A stretch of DNA of 64,000 bases from Paradevosia shaoguanensis (GTDB lineage Bacteria > Pseudomonadota > Alphaproteobacteria > Rhizobiales > Devosiaceae): positions 1,736,001 to 1,800,000 of the forward strand of contig NZ_CP068983.1 in the NCBI RefSeq assembly GCF_016801025.1, in the 5' to 3' direction. Position numbers and translations under genes: made by a program. Shown in pieces: positions 25,996 through 35,479 of the stretch. Positions within the stretch are counted from its first letter, which is position 1. Each line of letters opens with the position of its first letter. The notes beneath the pieces are model-generated. The model made no database searches. It saw only the letters and a list, made by a program, of their open reading frames with translations, and had not been told where the DNA came from.

Positions 25996-27360
25996 ATGAC
26001 AAGCCCAGCGCCCAAAAAGCTCTTCATCAAGACCTATGGTTGCCAGATGAACGTGTACGACAGCGACCGCATGGCGGATGCGCTGGCGCCGCACGGCTAT
26101 GTGCCGACCAATGAGCTGGAAGGGGCGGACCTGGTGGTGCTCAACACCTGCCATATCCGCGAAAAGGCCTCCGAGAAGGTGTTTTCCGAGCTCGGACGCC
26201 TCAAGGAGCTGCGCGACGAGCGCCGGGCGGCCGGCGAAGACATGATGATCGGCGTTGCCGGCTGCGTGGCGCAGGCGGAGGGCGAAGAAATCATCCGCCG
26301 CTCGCCGGCCGTGGACCTCGTCTTCGGGCCGCAATCCTACCATCGCCTGCCGGACCTCGTGACCAGGGCGCTCAACGGACAGGTCATCGACACCGAATTC
26401 CCGCCCGAGGACAAGTTCGAGCACCTGCCGGCAGCCAAGAAGGAAGTCACGATTTCGCGCGGGCTAACCGCCTTCCTCACCGTGCAGGAAGGTTGCGACA
26501 AGTTCTGCTCGTTCTGCGTCGTGCCCTATACGCGCGGCGCCGAGGTGTCGCGCCCCGTGAGCCAGGTGCTGGCCGAGGCGAGGAACCTCGTCGAAGCCGG
26601 CGTCAAGGAACTGACGCTGCTGGGCCAGAACGTCAATGCCTATCACGGCCTGACCGAATCCGGGCGGGCCATGGGCCTGGGCGAACTGCTCTACAAGCTC
26701 GCCGAAATCCCTGGGCTCGAACGCCTGCGCTATACGACCAGCCATCCGCGGGACATGGACGACGCGTTGATCGAGGCGCATCGCGACCTCGACAAACTCA
26801 TGCCGTATCTCCACCTGCCGGTGCAGTCGGGCTCCGATCGCATCCTCAAGGCCATGAACCGCCGGCACAATCGCGACGAATACCTGCGCCTGATCGAGCG
26901 CATCAAGGCGGCGCGACCGGACCTGGCGCTTTCGGGTGATTTCATCGTCGGCTTCCCCGGCGAGACGGACGAGGATTTCGAGGCGACGCTCGCCATCATC
27001 CGCGAGGCGGAATATGCCTCCGCCTTCTCGTTCAAATATTCGACGCGCCCCGGCACGCCGGGAGCCGCGATGGACAACCAGGTAGCCGAAGAGGTCAAGA
27101 CCGAACGACTGGCGCGGCTCCAGGCACTCGTCACCGAGCAGCAGCGCGCCTTCAATCGATCATGCGTGGGGCGCACTCTCCCAGTCCTCATCGAGCGAAT
27201 CGGCCGACAAGCCGGACAGGTGGGCGGACGTTCGCCCTACCTTCAAGCCGTACATCTGAACGGCGCCGTGGAGATGATCGGGGGCGTCCGACAAGTGGAA
27301 ATTATCAATGTCGGCCCCAATTCGCTGGTTGGCAGGCTGGTGGCACAGGCGGCCGCTTGA
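25996..27360 (+). CDS. miaB: tRNA-2-methylthio-N6-dimethylallyladenosine synthase MiaB
   Basis: A radical-SAM methylthiotransferase modifying A37 of tRNAs. The 454-residue protein has an N-terminal UPF0004 domain with [12 protein letters not shown] (Cys16) and [12 protein letters not shown], the radical-SAM cluster Cys167-x3-Cys171-x2-Cys174 ([17 protein letters not shown]), and a C-terminal TRAM domain (about 385-450). Full length and in the conserved order before phoH, although a DUF4279 gene now lies between. Confidence 0.97.
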   Translation: MTSPAPKKLFIKTYGCQMNVYDSDRMADALAPHGYVPTNELEGADLVVLNTCHIREKASEKVFSELGRLKELRDERRAAGEDMMIGVAGCVAQAEGEEIIRRSPAVDLVFGPQSYHRLPDLVTRALNGQVIDTEFPPEDKFEHLPAAKKEVTISRGLTAFLTVQEGCDKFCSFCVVPYTRGAEVSRPVSQVLAEARNLVEAGVKELTLLGQNVNAYHGLTESGRAMGLGELLYKLAEIPGLERLRYTTSHPRDMDDALIEAHRDLDKLMPYLHLPVQSGSDRILKAMNRRHNRDEYLRLIERIKAARPDLALSGDFIVGFPGETDEDFEATLAIIREAEYASAFSFKYSTRPGTPGAAMDNQVAEEVKTERLARLQALVTEQQRAFNRSCVGRTLPVLIERIGRQAGQVGGRSPYLQAVHLNGAVEMIGGVRQVEIINVGPNSLVGRLVAQAAA

Positions 27361-27364
27361 CCAC

Positions 27365-27766
27365 ATGGCGGAGCTTCGCGAAACCTACGTCTCACTTCGT
27401 TTTTTCGGTGACACGCTGGAACCGCAAGAGATCACCGCGATTTTGGGCATCGAGCCCTCAAGGGCGTATCGGAAGGGCGATCCGTGGAGCACTGATGAAA
27501 ACCGGCGCTATCGCCGGACGGGGGCCTGGCTCTACAGAGTCCCGCGCGCGGAGCCCGGTGATCTTGTTAGACAGCTTCATGACCTTTTGAATGCCTCGAC
27601 CGCAAATACTGACCAATGGGTCAGATTGACCAACCGCTATCACGGCGACATTTTCTGCGGTCTCTTCATGGTCGAGACGAATGAAGGCGTAGAAATTTCG
27701 CCATTATTGTTGGAGGCGATAGCCAGCCGCGGGCTAAGGCTCTCGCTTGACGTCTATGCACCGTAG
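27365..27766 (+). CDS. DUF4279 domain-containing protein
   Basis: A 133-residue protein resembling the DUF4279 family: YVSLRFFGDTLEPQEITAIL near residue 7, GIEPSRAYRKGDPW near residue 28, then TGAWLYRVPRAEPGDLVRQL and a C-terminal LLLEAIASRGLRLSLDVYAP strand. The function is unknown; members are often scattered singletons. It starts 4 nt after the miaB stop with no clear ribosome site, and codon use is more AT-rich than its neighbours. It interrupts the usual miaB-phoH adjacency. Confidence 0.75.
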   Translation: MAELRETYVSLRFFGDTLEPQEITAILGIEPSRAYRKGDPWSTDENRRYRRTGAWLYRVPRAEPGDLVRQLHDLLNASTANTDQWVRLTNRYHGDIFCGLFMVETNEGVEISPLLLEAIASRGLRLSLDVYAP

Positions 27767-27867
27767 CGGTGTCACAATTTATCTACAGACATCGAACCCA
27801 AATCATCCTAGCCTCGTTTATGTCCGGGCGCGCCATACGCGCTACGACTCCCAGGAGCCACACCAGG

Positions 27868-28896
27868 TTGAGCAGGCACTTGTCACCGACCGCCGACAAC
27901 GCACTCGCATCGCAACTCGAACTCGCTTTTGAAGACAATCGGCTCGTTTCCCAGCTTTATGGGGAATTCGACCAGAATCTTGCGCTCATAGAACAACGAC
28001 TTGCCGTGCAGGCGACACCACGCGGCAATCACGTCATGCTCAAGGGCGCGGTCTCTTCCGTCGACCAGGCGCGGCGCGTGCTTGAGTCGCTCTATGCCAC
28101 GCTCGAAGAAGGGCGGCCCGTCGAAATCGCCGATGTCGATGGCGTCATCCGCATGATCGAGACAGAGGACAGCCAGCTCACGCTTCCCACCATGGAGAAG
28201 AAGGGCAAGGTGCGCATGGCCCAGATCGCCACGCGCAAGGCGACGATCATTGCCCGCACCCCGGCGCAGGATGCCTATATCCGCGCGATGGACCGGGCCG
28301 AACTGGTGTTCGGCGTGGGCCCGGCCGGTACCGGCAAGACCTATCTGGCCGTGGCGCACGCGGCGAGCCTGCTCGAGCGCGGCGACATCAACCGCATCAT
28401 CCTTTCCCGCCCGGCCGTCGAGGCTGGCGAGCGTCTCGGGTTCCTGCCCGGCGACATGAAGGAAAAGGTCGATCCCTATCTACGCCCGCTCTATGACGCG
28501 CTCTACGACATGATGCGCCCCGAGCATGTGGAGCGCTGCATCACGTCCGGCGTCATCGAAGTGGCGCCGCTGGCTTTCATGCGTGGCCGTACGCTGGCCA
28601 ATGCCGTGGTCATTCTCGATGAAGCGCAGAACACCACGTCCATGCAGATGAAGATGTTCCTGACGCGCCTTGGCGAGAATTCCAAGATGATCGTCACGGG
28701 CGACCCGACCCAGATCGACCTCCCGCGCGGCGAACGCTCAGGGCTGGTCGAGGCGCTCAACCTGCTCGACGGGGTCGAGGGCGTGCATATTTCCCGGTTC
28801 GGCGACCGCGACGTCGTCCGCCACGCCCTTGTGGCCCGGATCGTGCGGGCCTATGAGGCCGCCGGCGCCAGGAAGACCGAAAGCAACAGCAACTGA
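27868..28896 (+). CDS. ybeZ: PhoH-like ATPase (YbeZ)
   Basis: A PhoH-family NTPase that works with YbeY in RNA/ribosome metabolism. The protein has a KH-like N-terminus (FEDNRLVSQLYGEFDQNLAL) and an ATPase with Walker A FGVGPAGTGKTYLAVAH and Walker B VVILDEAQNTTSMQMKMFL. The TTG at 27868 (342 residues, normal length) is chosen because AGGAG lies at 27853-27857; in-frame ATG 27820 and GTG 27769 are alternatives. Its stop overlaps the proposed ybeY start. Confidence 0.93.
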   Translation: MSRHLSPTADNALASQLELAFEDNRLVSQLYGEFDQNLALIEQRLAVQATPRGNHVMLKGAVSSVDQARRVLESLYATLEEGRPVEIADVDGVIRMIETEDSQLTLPTMEKKGKVRMAQIATRKATIIARTPAQDAYIRAMDRAELVFGVGPAGTGKTYLAVAHAASLLERGDINRIILSRPAVEAGERLGFLPGDMKEKVDPYLRPLYDALYDMMRPEHVERCITSGVIEVAPLAFMRGRTLANAVVILDEAQNTTSMQMKMFLTRLGENSKMIVTGDPTQIDLPRGERSGLVEALNLLDGVEGVHISRFGDRDVVRHALVARIVRAYEAAGARKTESNSN

Positions 28897-29369
28897 CCAA
28901 ATACCCGCTCGAAATCGCCATTTCCCGCAATGCCGACGGCTGGCCGGATGAACTCGACGCCGTAGCCGAACGTGCAGTGCTCGAAGCACTCAAGCAGTCC
29001 AAGGCCAAGGTCAAGGGCGCGGCCGAGATATCGATCCTGCTCACCGACGATGCCGAGCAACAGGTGCTCAACCGCGACTGGCGAGGCAAGGATGCGCCGA
29101 CCAACGTGCTCTCCTTCCCGCAGATCGAGCCTTTCGATCCGGTGGTCGGCATTCTCGGCGACATAATTCTTGCGCGCGAGACGCTGGAGCGCGAAGCTAT
29201 TGAGCAGGGTACGAGCTTCGAGCATCATTTCACCCACTTGATCGTGCATGGTTTCCTGCACATTCTGGGTTATGATCACATCGAGGACGACGAAGCCCTT
29301 GAGATGGAAGGGCTCGAGACCCAGATATTGGCGTCTCTAGGCGTGCCCGATCCCTATGCCGAAGACTGA
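28893..29369 (+). CDS. ybeY: Endoribonuclease YbeY, probably with a CTG start
   Basis: A zinc-dependent RNase for 16S rRNA maturation and ribosome quality control. The metal motif is HGFLHILGYDH (His-x3-His-x5-His). The first ATG/GTG/TTG in frame is GTG 28977, which gives 130 residues but cuts off YPLEIAISRNADGWPDELDA, a segment that looks like the normal YbeY N-terminus. Upstream the frame is open only to a TGA at 28854-28856 and offers no ATG, GTG or TTG. CTG at 28893, overlapping the ybeZ stop as CTGA, would give 158 residues. The start is inferred. Confidence 0.88.
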   Translation: MTKYPLEIAISRNADGWPDELDAVAERAVLEALKQSKAKVKGAAEISILLTDDAEQQVLNRDWRGKDAPTNVLSFPQIEPFDPVVGILGDIILARETLEREAIEQGTSFEHHFTHLIVHGFLHILGYDHIEDDEALEMEGLETQILASLGVPDPYAED

Positions 29370-29418
29370 CCCGCCTCACCAAGAGAAGAAGGACCGCCGC
29401 ATGATGCGGCATGGATAA

Positions 29419-30453
29419 ATGAACGATACCGACATAAGTCCCAGGCCGAAATCGCCTGAACCCGAGCCTGGCTCTAGTCCCGCCTCCGCCAAAGAGCGGG
29501 GGCAAACCCTGTGGGGACGTCTGAAGTCCCTGATGCGTCCCGGCTCGCTCCGCGACGATCTGCAGGAAGCGCTCGACGCCGAGTCTTCCTCCGATTCCGC
29601 CGACTTCTCCGAAAGCGAGCGGACCATTCTCCAGAACGTCCTGAAGCTTGGCGACATGCGCGTCGACGACGTCATGGTGCCGCGCTCGGACATCCAGGCC
29701 GTCGAGGCCCATGAGACACTGGGCGCGCTCGTCGCCCGCTTCCGCATAGTGGGGCACTCGCGCCTGCCGGTTTATGACGAAGACCTCGACAACGTCATCG
29801 GCTTCATCCACGTCAAGGATGCGCTCCAGCGGATTACCGAGCTCGTAGTCGATGCGGCTGCAACGCAGCCGGTGAAGCTCGTTTCCACGACCCTGCGCCA
29901 GAAGCTCAACAAGCTCGATATCGTGCGTGAGGCAGTCTTCGTTCCGCCCTCGACGCCGGTGGGCGACCTGCTCCAGCAGATGCGCGCCAGCCATGTGCAC
30001 ATGGCGGTCGTCGTCGACGAATATGGCGGCACGGACGGGCTCGTGACCATCGAGGACCTGCTCGAGGCCGTGGTCGGCGAGATCGAGGACGAGCACGACG
30101 AGGAAGGGGTTTCCCTCATCCGCAAGGTCGGGCCGGACACTTATGTCGCCGACGCCCGGGTCGAGCTCGAAGACGTGCAGGAAATGATCGGCCCCGATTT
30201 CGACCCCGGCGAATATGCCGACGAGGTGGAAACCCTGGGCGGCCTGGTCTTCGACCTTGTCGACCGCGTGCCCAAGAAGGGTGAAGTGGTGACGGCCTTC
30301 CCCGGCTTCGATTTCGAAGTGCTGGCTTCGGACGGCCGGCGGATCAAGCGGCTCAAGATCAAGCGGCATCGGCGTGACATGCCTGCCCGCAGCGAAGAGC
30401 CCGGGGCTATTCCGCCGGAAGTGGGCGAGCCCAACTCGGAGGCGGCCGAATAG
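29419..30453 (+). CDS. corC: CorC/HlyC-type CBS-domain protein
   Basis: A 344-residue protein with two CBS domains (about 85-215: [40 protein letters not shown]) and a C-terminal CorC_HlyC domain (about 235-315: [20 protein letters not shown]). No membrane domain is present, matching the short CorC form found in the ybeY-corC-lnt cluster. It is thought to act in divalent cation efflux or membrane integrity. The start is ATG 29419. Confidence 0.92.
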   Translation: MNDTDISPRPKSPEPEPGSSPASAKERGQTLWGRLKSLMRPGSLRDDLQEALDAESSSDSADFSESERTILQNVLKLGDMRVDDVMVPRSDIQAVEAHETLGALVARFRIVGHSRLPVYDEDLDNVIGFIHVKDALQRITELVVDAAATQPVKLVSTTLRQKLNKLDIVREAVFVPPSTPVGDLLQQMRASHVHMAVVVDEYGGTDGLVTIEDLLEAVVGEIEDEHDEEGVSLIRKVGPDTYVADARVELEDVQEMIGPDFDPGEYADEVETLGGLVFDLVDRVPKKGEVVTAFPGFDFEVLASDGRRIKRLKIKRHRRDMPARSEEPGAIPPEVGEPNSEAAE

Positions 30454-30556
30454 CCGATCGATAGCCGGGCGGCCGGGAATCGCGTCATCACCACCTTGAC
30501 GGCGAATCCGGCCCCGGCGACCTTGCCCGCATGCACCCTGATTCGAGATTCCTTCC

Positions 30557-32149
30557 GTGACCTGGCTGGCCGAAACCGCCATGCTCGCCCACGGCTGGCG
30601 GCGATTCCTCATGCTGCTGGTGGCCGGCGCCGTCGCGGCGCTGAGCGTGCCGCCATTCTTCATCGTTCCCGCCCTCTTCATCGCCTTTCCGGTACTGGTC
30701 TGGGCGCTCGATGGCGCCGAGCGCGGCCGCGGATTTCTGGGACAGCTGTTCGGGCCGGCCTTCCGCATCGGCTTCGCCTTCGGGCTGGGCTATTTCACCG
30801 TCGCCTTCCACTGGCTGGGCGCTGCCTTCTTCGTCGATGGCGGGGTGATGATCGCCATCATGCCCTTCGCCATCGTGGCTCTGGCGGCGCTGATCGCGCT
30901 GTTCTGGGGGCTGGGTTGCGCGCTGGCGCATCTCTTCTGGTCGCACAGCCCCTGGCGCATCCTGACGCTCACCACGTTCCTGTCGGCCGCCGAATGGGCG
31001 CGCGGACACTTCTTTTCGGGCTTTCCCTTCGATTTGGTGGGCTATGCGCTGACGGCCAATGACGAGATGATGCAGGCCGCTTCGCTTGTCGGGGTCTATG
31101 GCCTCACCTTCCTCGCCATTTTCCTCGCCTCTACGCCCGCCCTCATCTGGCCGGCGGACGGGCGCGGCTGGGCGCGGCGGCTGGCGCCGTTTTCGCTGGC
31201 CATGCTGGTTATCGCCGCCCAGATCGGCTGGGGCAATTACCGGCTCAATCACACCGAGATCGCCGCGCGCGACGACATCAGGCTGCGGCTGGTGCAGCCG
31301 GTGGTCTATGAGCACTCGGACTGGAGCCAGGCGGTGCCGGCCGATGTCATCACGCGCCTGCTCGACCTCTCGGCCAGCCGCACCAACCCTGCCGATCCGG
31401 GCCTTGAAGGGGTGACGCATCTGGTCTGGCCGGAATCGTCCCTGCCCTTCTTCATGTCGCAATATCCGGACGCCCTGGCACGCATCGCACGCGCGCTGCC
31501 GCCTAACGTGACGCTGCTCACCGGCGCGCCGCGCGAGGATTACGAGGCGGGCGGGCCGGGCTACAATTCCATCCTCGCCATCAATTCGGACGGCGAGATC
31601 ATCGCCTCCTACGACAAATCCCACCTCGTTCCCTTCGGCGAATATTTGCCCTATGCCGATTTCTTCTCGCAATTCGGCATCCGCCAGTTCGTGCCGGGCG
31701 CCAATGGCTGGGCGGCGGGCGACGGACGGCGGCTGATGAGCCTGCCCGATACGCCGGCCTTCCTCGCCATCATCTGCTACGAGGCGATCTTTTCCGGCGA
31801 TCTCGGCGCCGATATCGACAAGGCGCAGTTCCTCTTCAACATCACCAACGATGCCTGGTTCGACGGCTCGATCGGCCCGGCCCAGCATGCCCATCATGCC
31901 CGTGTCCGCGCCGTGGAAGAGGGCATGCCGCTGGTGCGCGCCGCCAATTCGGGCCTCACCTTCCTCGCCGATCCGCTCGGCCGGATCACGGCGAGCCTCG
32001 CCCCGCAGCAGGTCGCGCTGCTCGACGTGGTGCCGGCGCAGCGCCTTGCCGGCACGCCGTTTTCGCAATGGCGCAACTGGCCGTTCCTCATCGCGCTTCT
32101 GGCCGGCCTCGCCATCGCCTGGCTCTCCTCGCGCCGGCGCAGGGCATAG
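30557..32149 (+). CDS. lnt: Apolipoprotein N-acyltransferase
   Basis: Adds the third acyl chain to lipoproteins in the inner membrane. The 530-residue protein has about seven N-terminal membrane segments and a periplasmic nitrilase-like domain with the catalytic Glu in [11 protein letters not shown], Lys in [17 protein letters not shown] and Cys in [13 protein letters not shown], then a final membrane helix. The start is GTG 30557. In many rhizobia an Xre-type regulator separates lnt and metK; here they are adjacent. Confidence 0.96.
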   Translation: MTWLAETAMLAHGWRRFLMLLVAGAVAALSVPPFFIVPALFIAFPVLVWALDGAERGRGFLGQLFGPAFRIGFAFGLGYFTVAFHWLGAAFFVDGGVMIAIMPFAIVALAALIALFWGLGCALAHLFWSHSPWRILTLTTFLSAAEWARGHFFSGFPFDLVGYALTANDEMMQAASLVGVYGLTFLAIFLASTPALIWPADGRGWARRLAPFSLAMLVIAAQIGWGNYRLNHTEIAARDDIRLRLVQPVVYEHSDWSQAVPADVITRLLDLSASRTNPADPGLEGVTHLVWPESSLPFFMSQYPDALARIARALPPNVTLLTGAPREDYEAGGPGYNSILAINSDGEIIASYDKSHLVPFGEYLPYADFFSQFGIRQFVPGANGWAAGDGRRLMSLPDTPAFLAIICYEAIFSGDLGADIDKAQFLFNITNDAWFDGSIGPAQHAHHARVRAVEEGMPLVRAANSGLTFLADPLGRITASLAPQQVALLDVVPAQRLAGTPFSQWRNWPFLIALLAGLAIAWLSSRRRRA

Positions 32150-32173
32150 CCTTCCGCGGGCACCCATATAGGC

Positions 32174-32193
32174 ATATAAAGATTTCCTTATGT
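32174..32193 (+). promoter_or_regulatory. SahR-like operator before metK
   Basis: ATATAAAGATTTCCTTATGT is an imperfect inverted repeat about 80 nt upstream of the metK start. It resembles the ATAAAGA/TCTTTAT palindrome I recall for SahR, an ArsR-family regulator of the SAM cycle that responds to S-adenosylhomocysteine and controls metK and related genes in alphaproteobacteria. The assignment is from memory of the motif. Confidence 0.5.
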
Positions 32194-32251
32194 CCGCTTG
32201 CAAGAAGCGGCAAGGACGCCTACAACCAGCCAGCCCGTGGGAACTTCGGGC
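32194..32251 (+). promoter_or_regulatory. metK 5' leader with two hairpins
   Basis: Two stems lie between the putative operator and the metK start: CCGCTT-gcaag-AAGCGG (32194-32210) and GCCCG-9nt-CGGGC (32233-32251). I do not recognise a SAM-II or SAM/SAH riboswitch here, so these may be plain leader structure. Confidence 0.35.
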
Positions 32252-32271
32252 GCTTAACAAAGGCTTTGACC

Positions 32272-33534
32272 GTGTCACGTTCCAACTATCTCTTCACTTC
32301 CGAATCCGTCTCCGAAGGCCACCCGGACAAGGTCTGCGACCGCATCTCCGACGAGATCGTGGATCTGGTCTTCCGTGAGGCCAAGAAGGCCGGCATGGAC
32401 CCGTCGGCCGTCCGCATCGCCTGCGAGACGCTGGCCACGACCAACCGCGTCGTCATCGCCGGCGAAGTCCGCGTGCCCGACACGCTCCTCAAGAAGGACA
32501 AGGACGGCAAGCTCATCCACGACGCCTCGGGCGCGCCGGTGGTGAACCCCTCCAAATTCCGCTCCGTCGCCCGCAAGGCCATCAAGGCCATCGGCTACGA
32601 GCAGTCCGGCTTCCACTGGAAGACCGCCAAGATCGACGTGCTGCTGCACGGCCAGTCGGCCGATATCGCGGTGGGCGTGGACGCTTCGGGCAACAAGGAC
32701 GAGGGTGCGGGCGACCAGGGCATCATGTTCGGCTACGCCACGCGCGAGACGCCCGAACTGCTGCCGGCCCCGATCTACTACGCCCACAAAATCCTGGAGA
32801 CGCTCGCCACCGCCCGCAAGAACGGCGACGGCGAAGCGGTAAAGCTCGGCCCGGACGCCAAGAGCCAGGTTACGGTCAAATACGAGGACGGCAAGCCCGT
32901 CGGCGTGACCCAGATCGTGCTCTCGACCCAGCATCTTGACGACAAGCTCTCCTCCTCGGACGTGCGCAAGATCGTCGAGCCCTATATCCGCGCGGCCCTG
33001 CCGGAAGGCTGGATCAGCAAGGATACCGTCTGGCACGTCAACCCGACCGGCAAGTTCGTGGTGGGCGGCCCGGATGGCGATGCGGGCCTCACCGGCCGCA
33101 AGATCATCGTGGACACCTATGGCGGCGCGGCCCCGCATGGCGGCGGCGCTTTCTCGGGCAAGGATCCGACCAAGGTCGACCGCTCGGCGGCCTATGCGGC
33201 GCGTTACCTCGCCAAGAACGTGGTGGCCGCCGGCCTTGCCGACCGCGCCACGATCCAGCTCTCCTACGCCATTGGCGTGGCCAAGCCGCTCTCGGTCTAT
33301 GTGGACCTGCACGGCACCGGCAAGGTCGAAGAAGCGCAGCTCGAGAAGATCTTCCTCGAGGGCGATATCGTCAACCTGACGCCGCGCGGCATCCGCACGC
33401 ATCTCGACCTCAACAAGCCGATCTACGCTAAAACCTCGGCCTATGGCCATTTCGGCCGCAAGGCCGGGCGCGACGGCAGCTTCTCCTGGGAGAAGGTCGA
33501 TCTCGTGCCCAAGCTCAAGGCCGCTATCCGCTAG
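32272..33534 (+). CDS. metK: S-adenosylmethionine synthase
   Basis: Makes SAM from methionine and ATP. The 420-residue protein has [20 protein letters not shown] near residue 8, [12 protein letters not shown] near residue 145 and the phosphate loop [19 protein letters not shown] near residue 288. It is slightly longer than the E. coli enzyme because of an insert near residues 70-100, usual in Rhizobiales. The GTG at 32272 sits 8 nt after AAAGG. The upstream SahR-like site suggests control by SAH. Confidence 0.97.
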   Translation: MSRSNYLFTSESVSEGHPDKVCDRISDEIVDLVFREAKKAGMDPSAVRIACETLATTNRVVIAGEVRVPDTLLKKDKDGKLIHDASGAPVVNPSKFRSVARKAIKAIGYEQSGFHWKTAKIDVLLHGQSADIAVGVDASGNKDEGAGDQGIMFGYATRETPELLPAPIYYAHKILETLATARKNGDGEAVKLGPDAKSQVTVKYEDGKPVGVTQIVLSTQHLDDKLSSSDVRKIVEPYIRAALPEGWISKDTVWHVNPTGKFVVGGPDGDAGLTGRKIIVDTYGGAAPHGGGAFSGKDPTKVDRSAAYAARYLAKNVVAAGLADRATIQLSYAIGVAKPLSVYVDLHGTGKVEEAQLEKIFLEGDIVNLTPRGIRTHLDLNKPIYAKTSAYGHFGRKAGRDGSFSWEKVDLVPKLKAAIR

Positions 33535-33555
33535 GACGGCGTTCGCCTCTTTACA

Positions 33556-33605
33556 TTCGGCCGTCATTGCCCGTAGTGGGCGGTGACGGCCGAATTGCTT
33601 TTTCG
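33556..33605 (+). terminator. Strong intrinsic terminator of metK
   Basis: Arms TTCGGCCGTCA (33556-33566) and TGACGGCCGAA (33584-33594) are perfect complements, with inner GCCC/GGGC pairing, followed by TTGCTTTTTC. It begins 22 nt after the metK stop. An in-frame GTG for trmB (33583) falls inside this stem and is therefore unlikely as a start. Confidence 0.85.
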
Positions 33606-33615
33606 AAGATCAGAC

Positions 33616-34326
33616 GTGACCTCAAGACAGAACCCCCTCAATGTCGCCGGCGAACCGCGCGCCTTTTTCGGCCGCCGCTCGGGCAAGCGCCTGCATCGCG
33701 GGCACGACCAGCTGTTTCGCGAGCTGCTGCCTGAACTGGAAATTGCCCTGCCGGAGGGCGTTCTCGATCCAAGGGCGCTGTTCGAAAATCCCAAAAAACT
33801 GACGCTCGAGATCGGCTATGGCGGCGGCGAGCATCTGGCGCGGCAGGCGCGCACGCATCCGGAAGACGCCTATATCGGCTGCGAGGTGTTTACCGGAGGC
33901 ATCGCCAAGCTGCTGCAGGCGATCGACGAGGACGAGATCGGCAATGTGCGCCTTTTCACCGATGACGCGCTAAAACTGTTGCAGAAGCTGCCGGACGCCG
34001 CGCTCGACGAGGTCTATCTGCTCTATCCCGACCCGTGGCCGAAGACGCGCCACCACAAGCGCCGCTTCGTCTCGCCGCTGACGCTGGCCGAACTCGCCCG
34101 CACCATCAAGCCGGGCGGAAAGTTCAACTTCGCCACCGATATCGAAGACTATGCCGACTGGACGCTGGCCCACATCCTGCGCGCGCCTGGCTTCGTGTTC
34201 GCGCCCGGCAAGCCGGGAAGCTGGCACGAGCCCTATCCCGGCTGGGAGCCGACGCGCTACGAGCAGAAAGCGCGGCGCGAGGGGCGGCTGAAATCCTTCT
34301 ATCTGACGTTCGACCGGCGGGACTAG
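33616..34326 (+). CDS. trmB: tRNA (guanine-N7-)-methyltransferase TrmB
   Basis: Makes m7G46 in tRNA using SAM. The 236-residue protein has the N-terminal AFFGRRSGKRLHRGHDQLF, SAM-binding LEIGYGGGEHLARQA near residue 58, VYLLYPDPWPKTRHHKRRF near residue 132 and the C-terminal PTRYEQKARREGR. The GTG at 33616 is chosen because the upstream GTG lies in the metK terminator. Its position after metK supports the call. Confidence 0.95.
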   Translation: MTSRQNPLNVAGEPRAFFGRRSGKRLHRGHDQLFRELLPELEIALPEGVLDPRALFENPKKLTLEIGYGGGEHLARQARTHPEDAYIGCEVFTGGIAKLLQAIDEDEIGNVRLFTDDALKLLQKLPDAALDEVYLLYPDPWPKTRHHKRRFVSPLTLAELARTIKPGGKFNFATDIEDYADWTLAHILRAPGFVFAPGKPGSWHEPYPGWEPTRYEQKARREGRLKSFYLTFDRRD

Positions 34327-34380
34327 CGGCGGGAACTATTCAGGTGTTTCAATCGTCAAAGGTCGAGAACGATTGAGGCA

Positions 34381-35049
34381 ATGATGACAGAGAGCGTAGA
34401 AATCCTCGGCATCGAGGACGTGACCCACAATGTCCGGCACTATCGGCTGGAAAAGCCGGAAGGCTTCGTCTTCCAGCCTGGACAGGCGACGGAAGTGTCC
34501 ATCGACAAGGACGGCTGGCGCGACAAGAAGCGGCCGTTTACTTTCACCTCGCTGGCCGAGTGGCCCTATCTCGAATTCACCATCAAGAGCTATCACGACC
34601 ATCCGGGCGTCACCGACCGGCTCTCCGAACTGGTGCCGGGCGACCGGCTGATCCTGCGCGATGTCTGGGGCACCATCACTTACAAGGGACCGGGTACGTT
34701 CATTGCCGGCGGCGCTGGCGTTACGCCGTTCATCGCCATCCTGCGGCGGCTCAATGCCGATGGCCAGCTCAAGGGCAACCGGCTGATCTTTTCGAACAAG
34801 ACATCGCGCGACATCATTCTGCGCGATGAGTTCGAGGCCATGGCCGGGCTCGAGCGGCTCTTCACCGTGACCGGGGAGAAGGCGCCGGGCCTCCTCAACG
34901 AACGGATCGACACGGATTTCCTCAAGCGTCATGTCGGGGATTTTTCGGGACGGTTCTATGTTTGCGGGCCTGACCCGATGGTCAAGGAACTGCGCGAAAC
35001 GCTCGAAAAGCTCGGCGCCAGCACGGAAGCCGTGACCTTCGAGAAGTAG
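34381..35049 (+). CDS. FAD-binding ferredoxin/flavodoxin reductase-like oxidoreductase
   Basis: A 222-residue FNR-superfamily reductase: the FAD site is RPFTFTSLAEWPYLEFTIKS near residue 44, the NAD(P) site is FIAGGAGVTPFIAILRRL near residue 108, and CGPDPMVKEL lies near residue 198. No [2Fe-2S] domain is fused, so it would pass electrons to or from a separate partner, which is not in the window. Start ATG 34381 or 34384. Confidence 0.85.
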   Translation: MMTESVEILGIEDVTHNVRHYRLEKPEGFVFQPGQATEVSIDKDGWRDKKRPFTFTSLAEWPYLEFTIKSYHDHPGVTDRLSELVPGDRLILRDVWGTITYKGPGTFIAGGAGVTPFIAILRRLNADGQLKGNRLIFSNKTSRDIILRDEFEAMAGLERLFTVTGEKAPGLLNERIDTDFLKRHVGDFSGRFYVCGPDPMVKELRETLEKLGASTEAVTFEK

Positions 35050-35059
35050 GTCCAAAACG

Positions 35060-35096
35060 AAATCGCCCGCCGGGATGTCCCCGCGGGCGATTTTTC
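35060..35096. terminator. Bidirectional terminator between convergent genes
   Basis: AAATCGCCCGC (35060-35070) and GCGGGCGATTT (35083-35093) form an 11-bp stem flanked by A and T runs on both sides. It lies 11 nt after the flavin reductase stop and 24 nt from the stop of the minus-strand RlpA-like gene, so it can end both transcripts. Confidence 0.85.
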
Positions 35097-35116
35097 ATCG
35101 AACGCTCGAAAGCCGA

Positions 35117-35479
35117 TCAGATCTGCTCGATGCAGACCTTGCCCTTTCCGGCACCACGAATGCCGAGTTGAGTGGCGGCGGCCTTGGAAAGATCGATGAT
35201 GCGGCCCTTCACATAGGGACCACGATCGTTGATGCGAACCTGGATGGACTTGCCCGTACGCTGGTCGGTGACTTTTACGCTTGTACCAAACGGAAGTGAC
35301 TTGTGGGCGGCAGTGAGGGCGTTCTGGTTGAAGCGCTCGCCGGAGGCGGCCTTCTTGCCGTGAAAGCCCGGTCCGTACCAGGAAGCGACGCCGCATTGGG
35401 CGGCGGCGAAAGCAGGTGCAGTAAAGCAGGTCAATGCACCCAGTAGGACGAGGGAGGTGACGATGGTCTTCCGAGTCAA
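35117..35479 (-). CDS. RlpA-like septal/periplasmic protein
   Basis: A 120-residue exported protein: signal peptide about 1-25 (VTSLVLLGALTCFTAPAFA), then a RlpA-like double-psi beta-barrel (CGVASWYGPGFHGKKAASGE, FGTSVKVTDQRTGKSIQVRI, NDRGPYVKGRIIDLSKAAA). Family members cleave or bind naked peptidoglycan glycan strands. There is no SPOR domain, so it is the short form. The start is TTG at 35479, which places the signal peptide correctly. Confidence 0.87.
   Translation of the reverse strand: MTRKTIVTSLVLLGALTCFTAPAFAAAQCGVASWYGPGFHGKKAASGERFNQNALTAAHKSLPFGTSVKVTDQRTGKSIQVRINDRGPYVKGRIIDLSKAAATQLGIRGAGKGKVCIEQI

Noticed and set aside
32150-32271. SAM-II or SAM/SAH riboswitch before metK
   Set aside because: The consensus cores I know for these are not seen; only two simple stems are present.
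33583-33615. GTG at 33583 as the trmB start
   Set aside because: It lies inside the 3' arm of the metK terminator; GTG 33616 gives the expected length.
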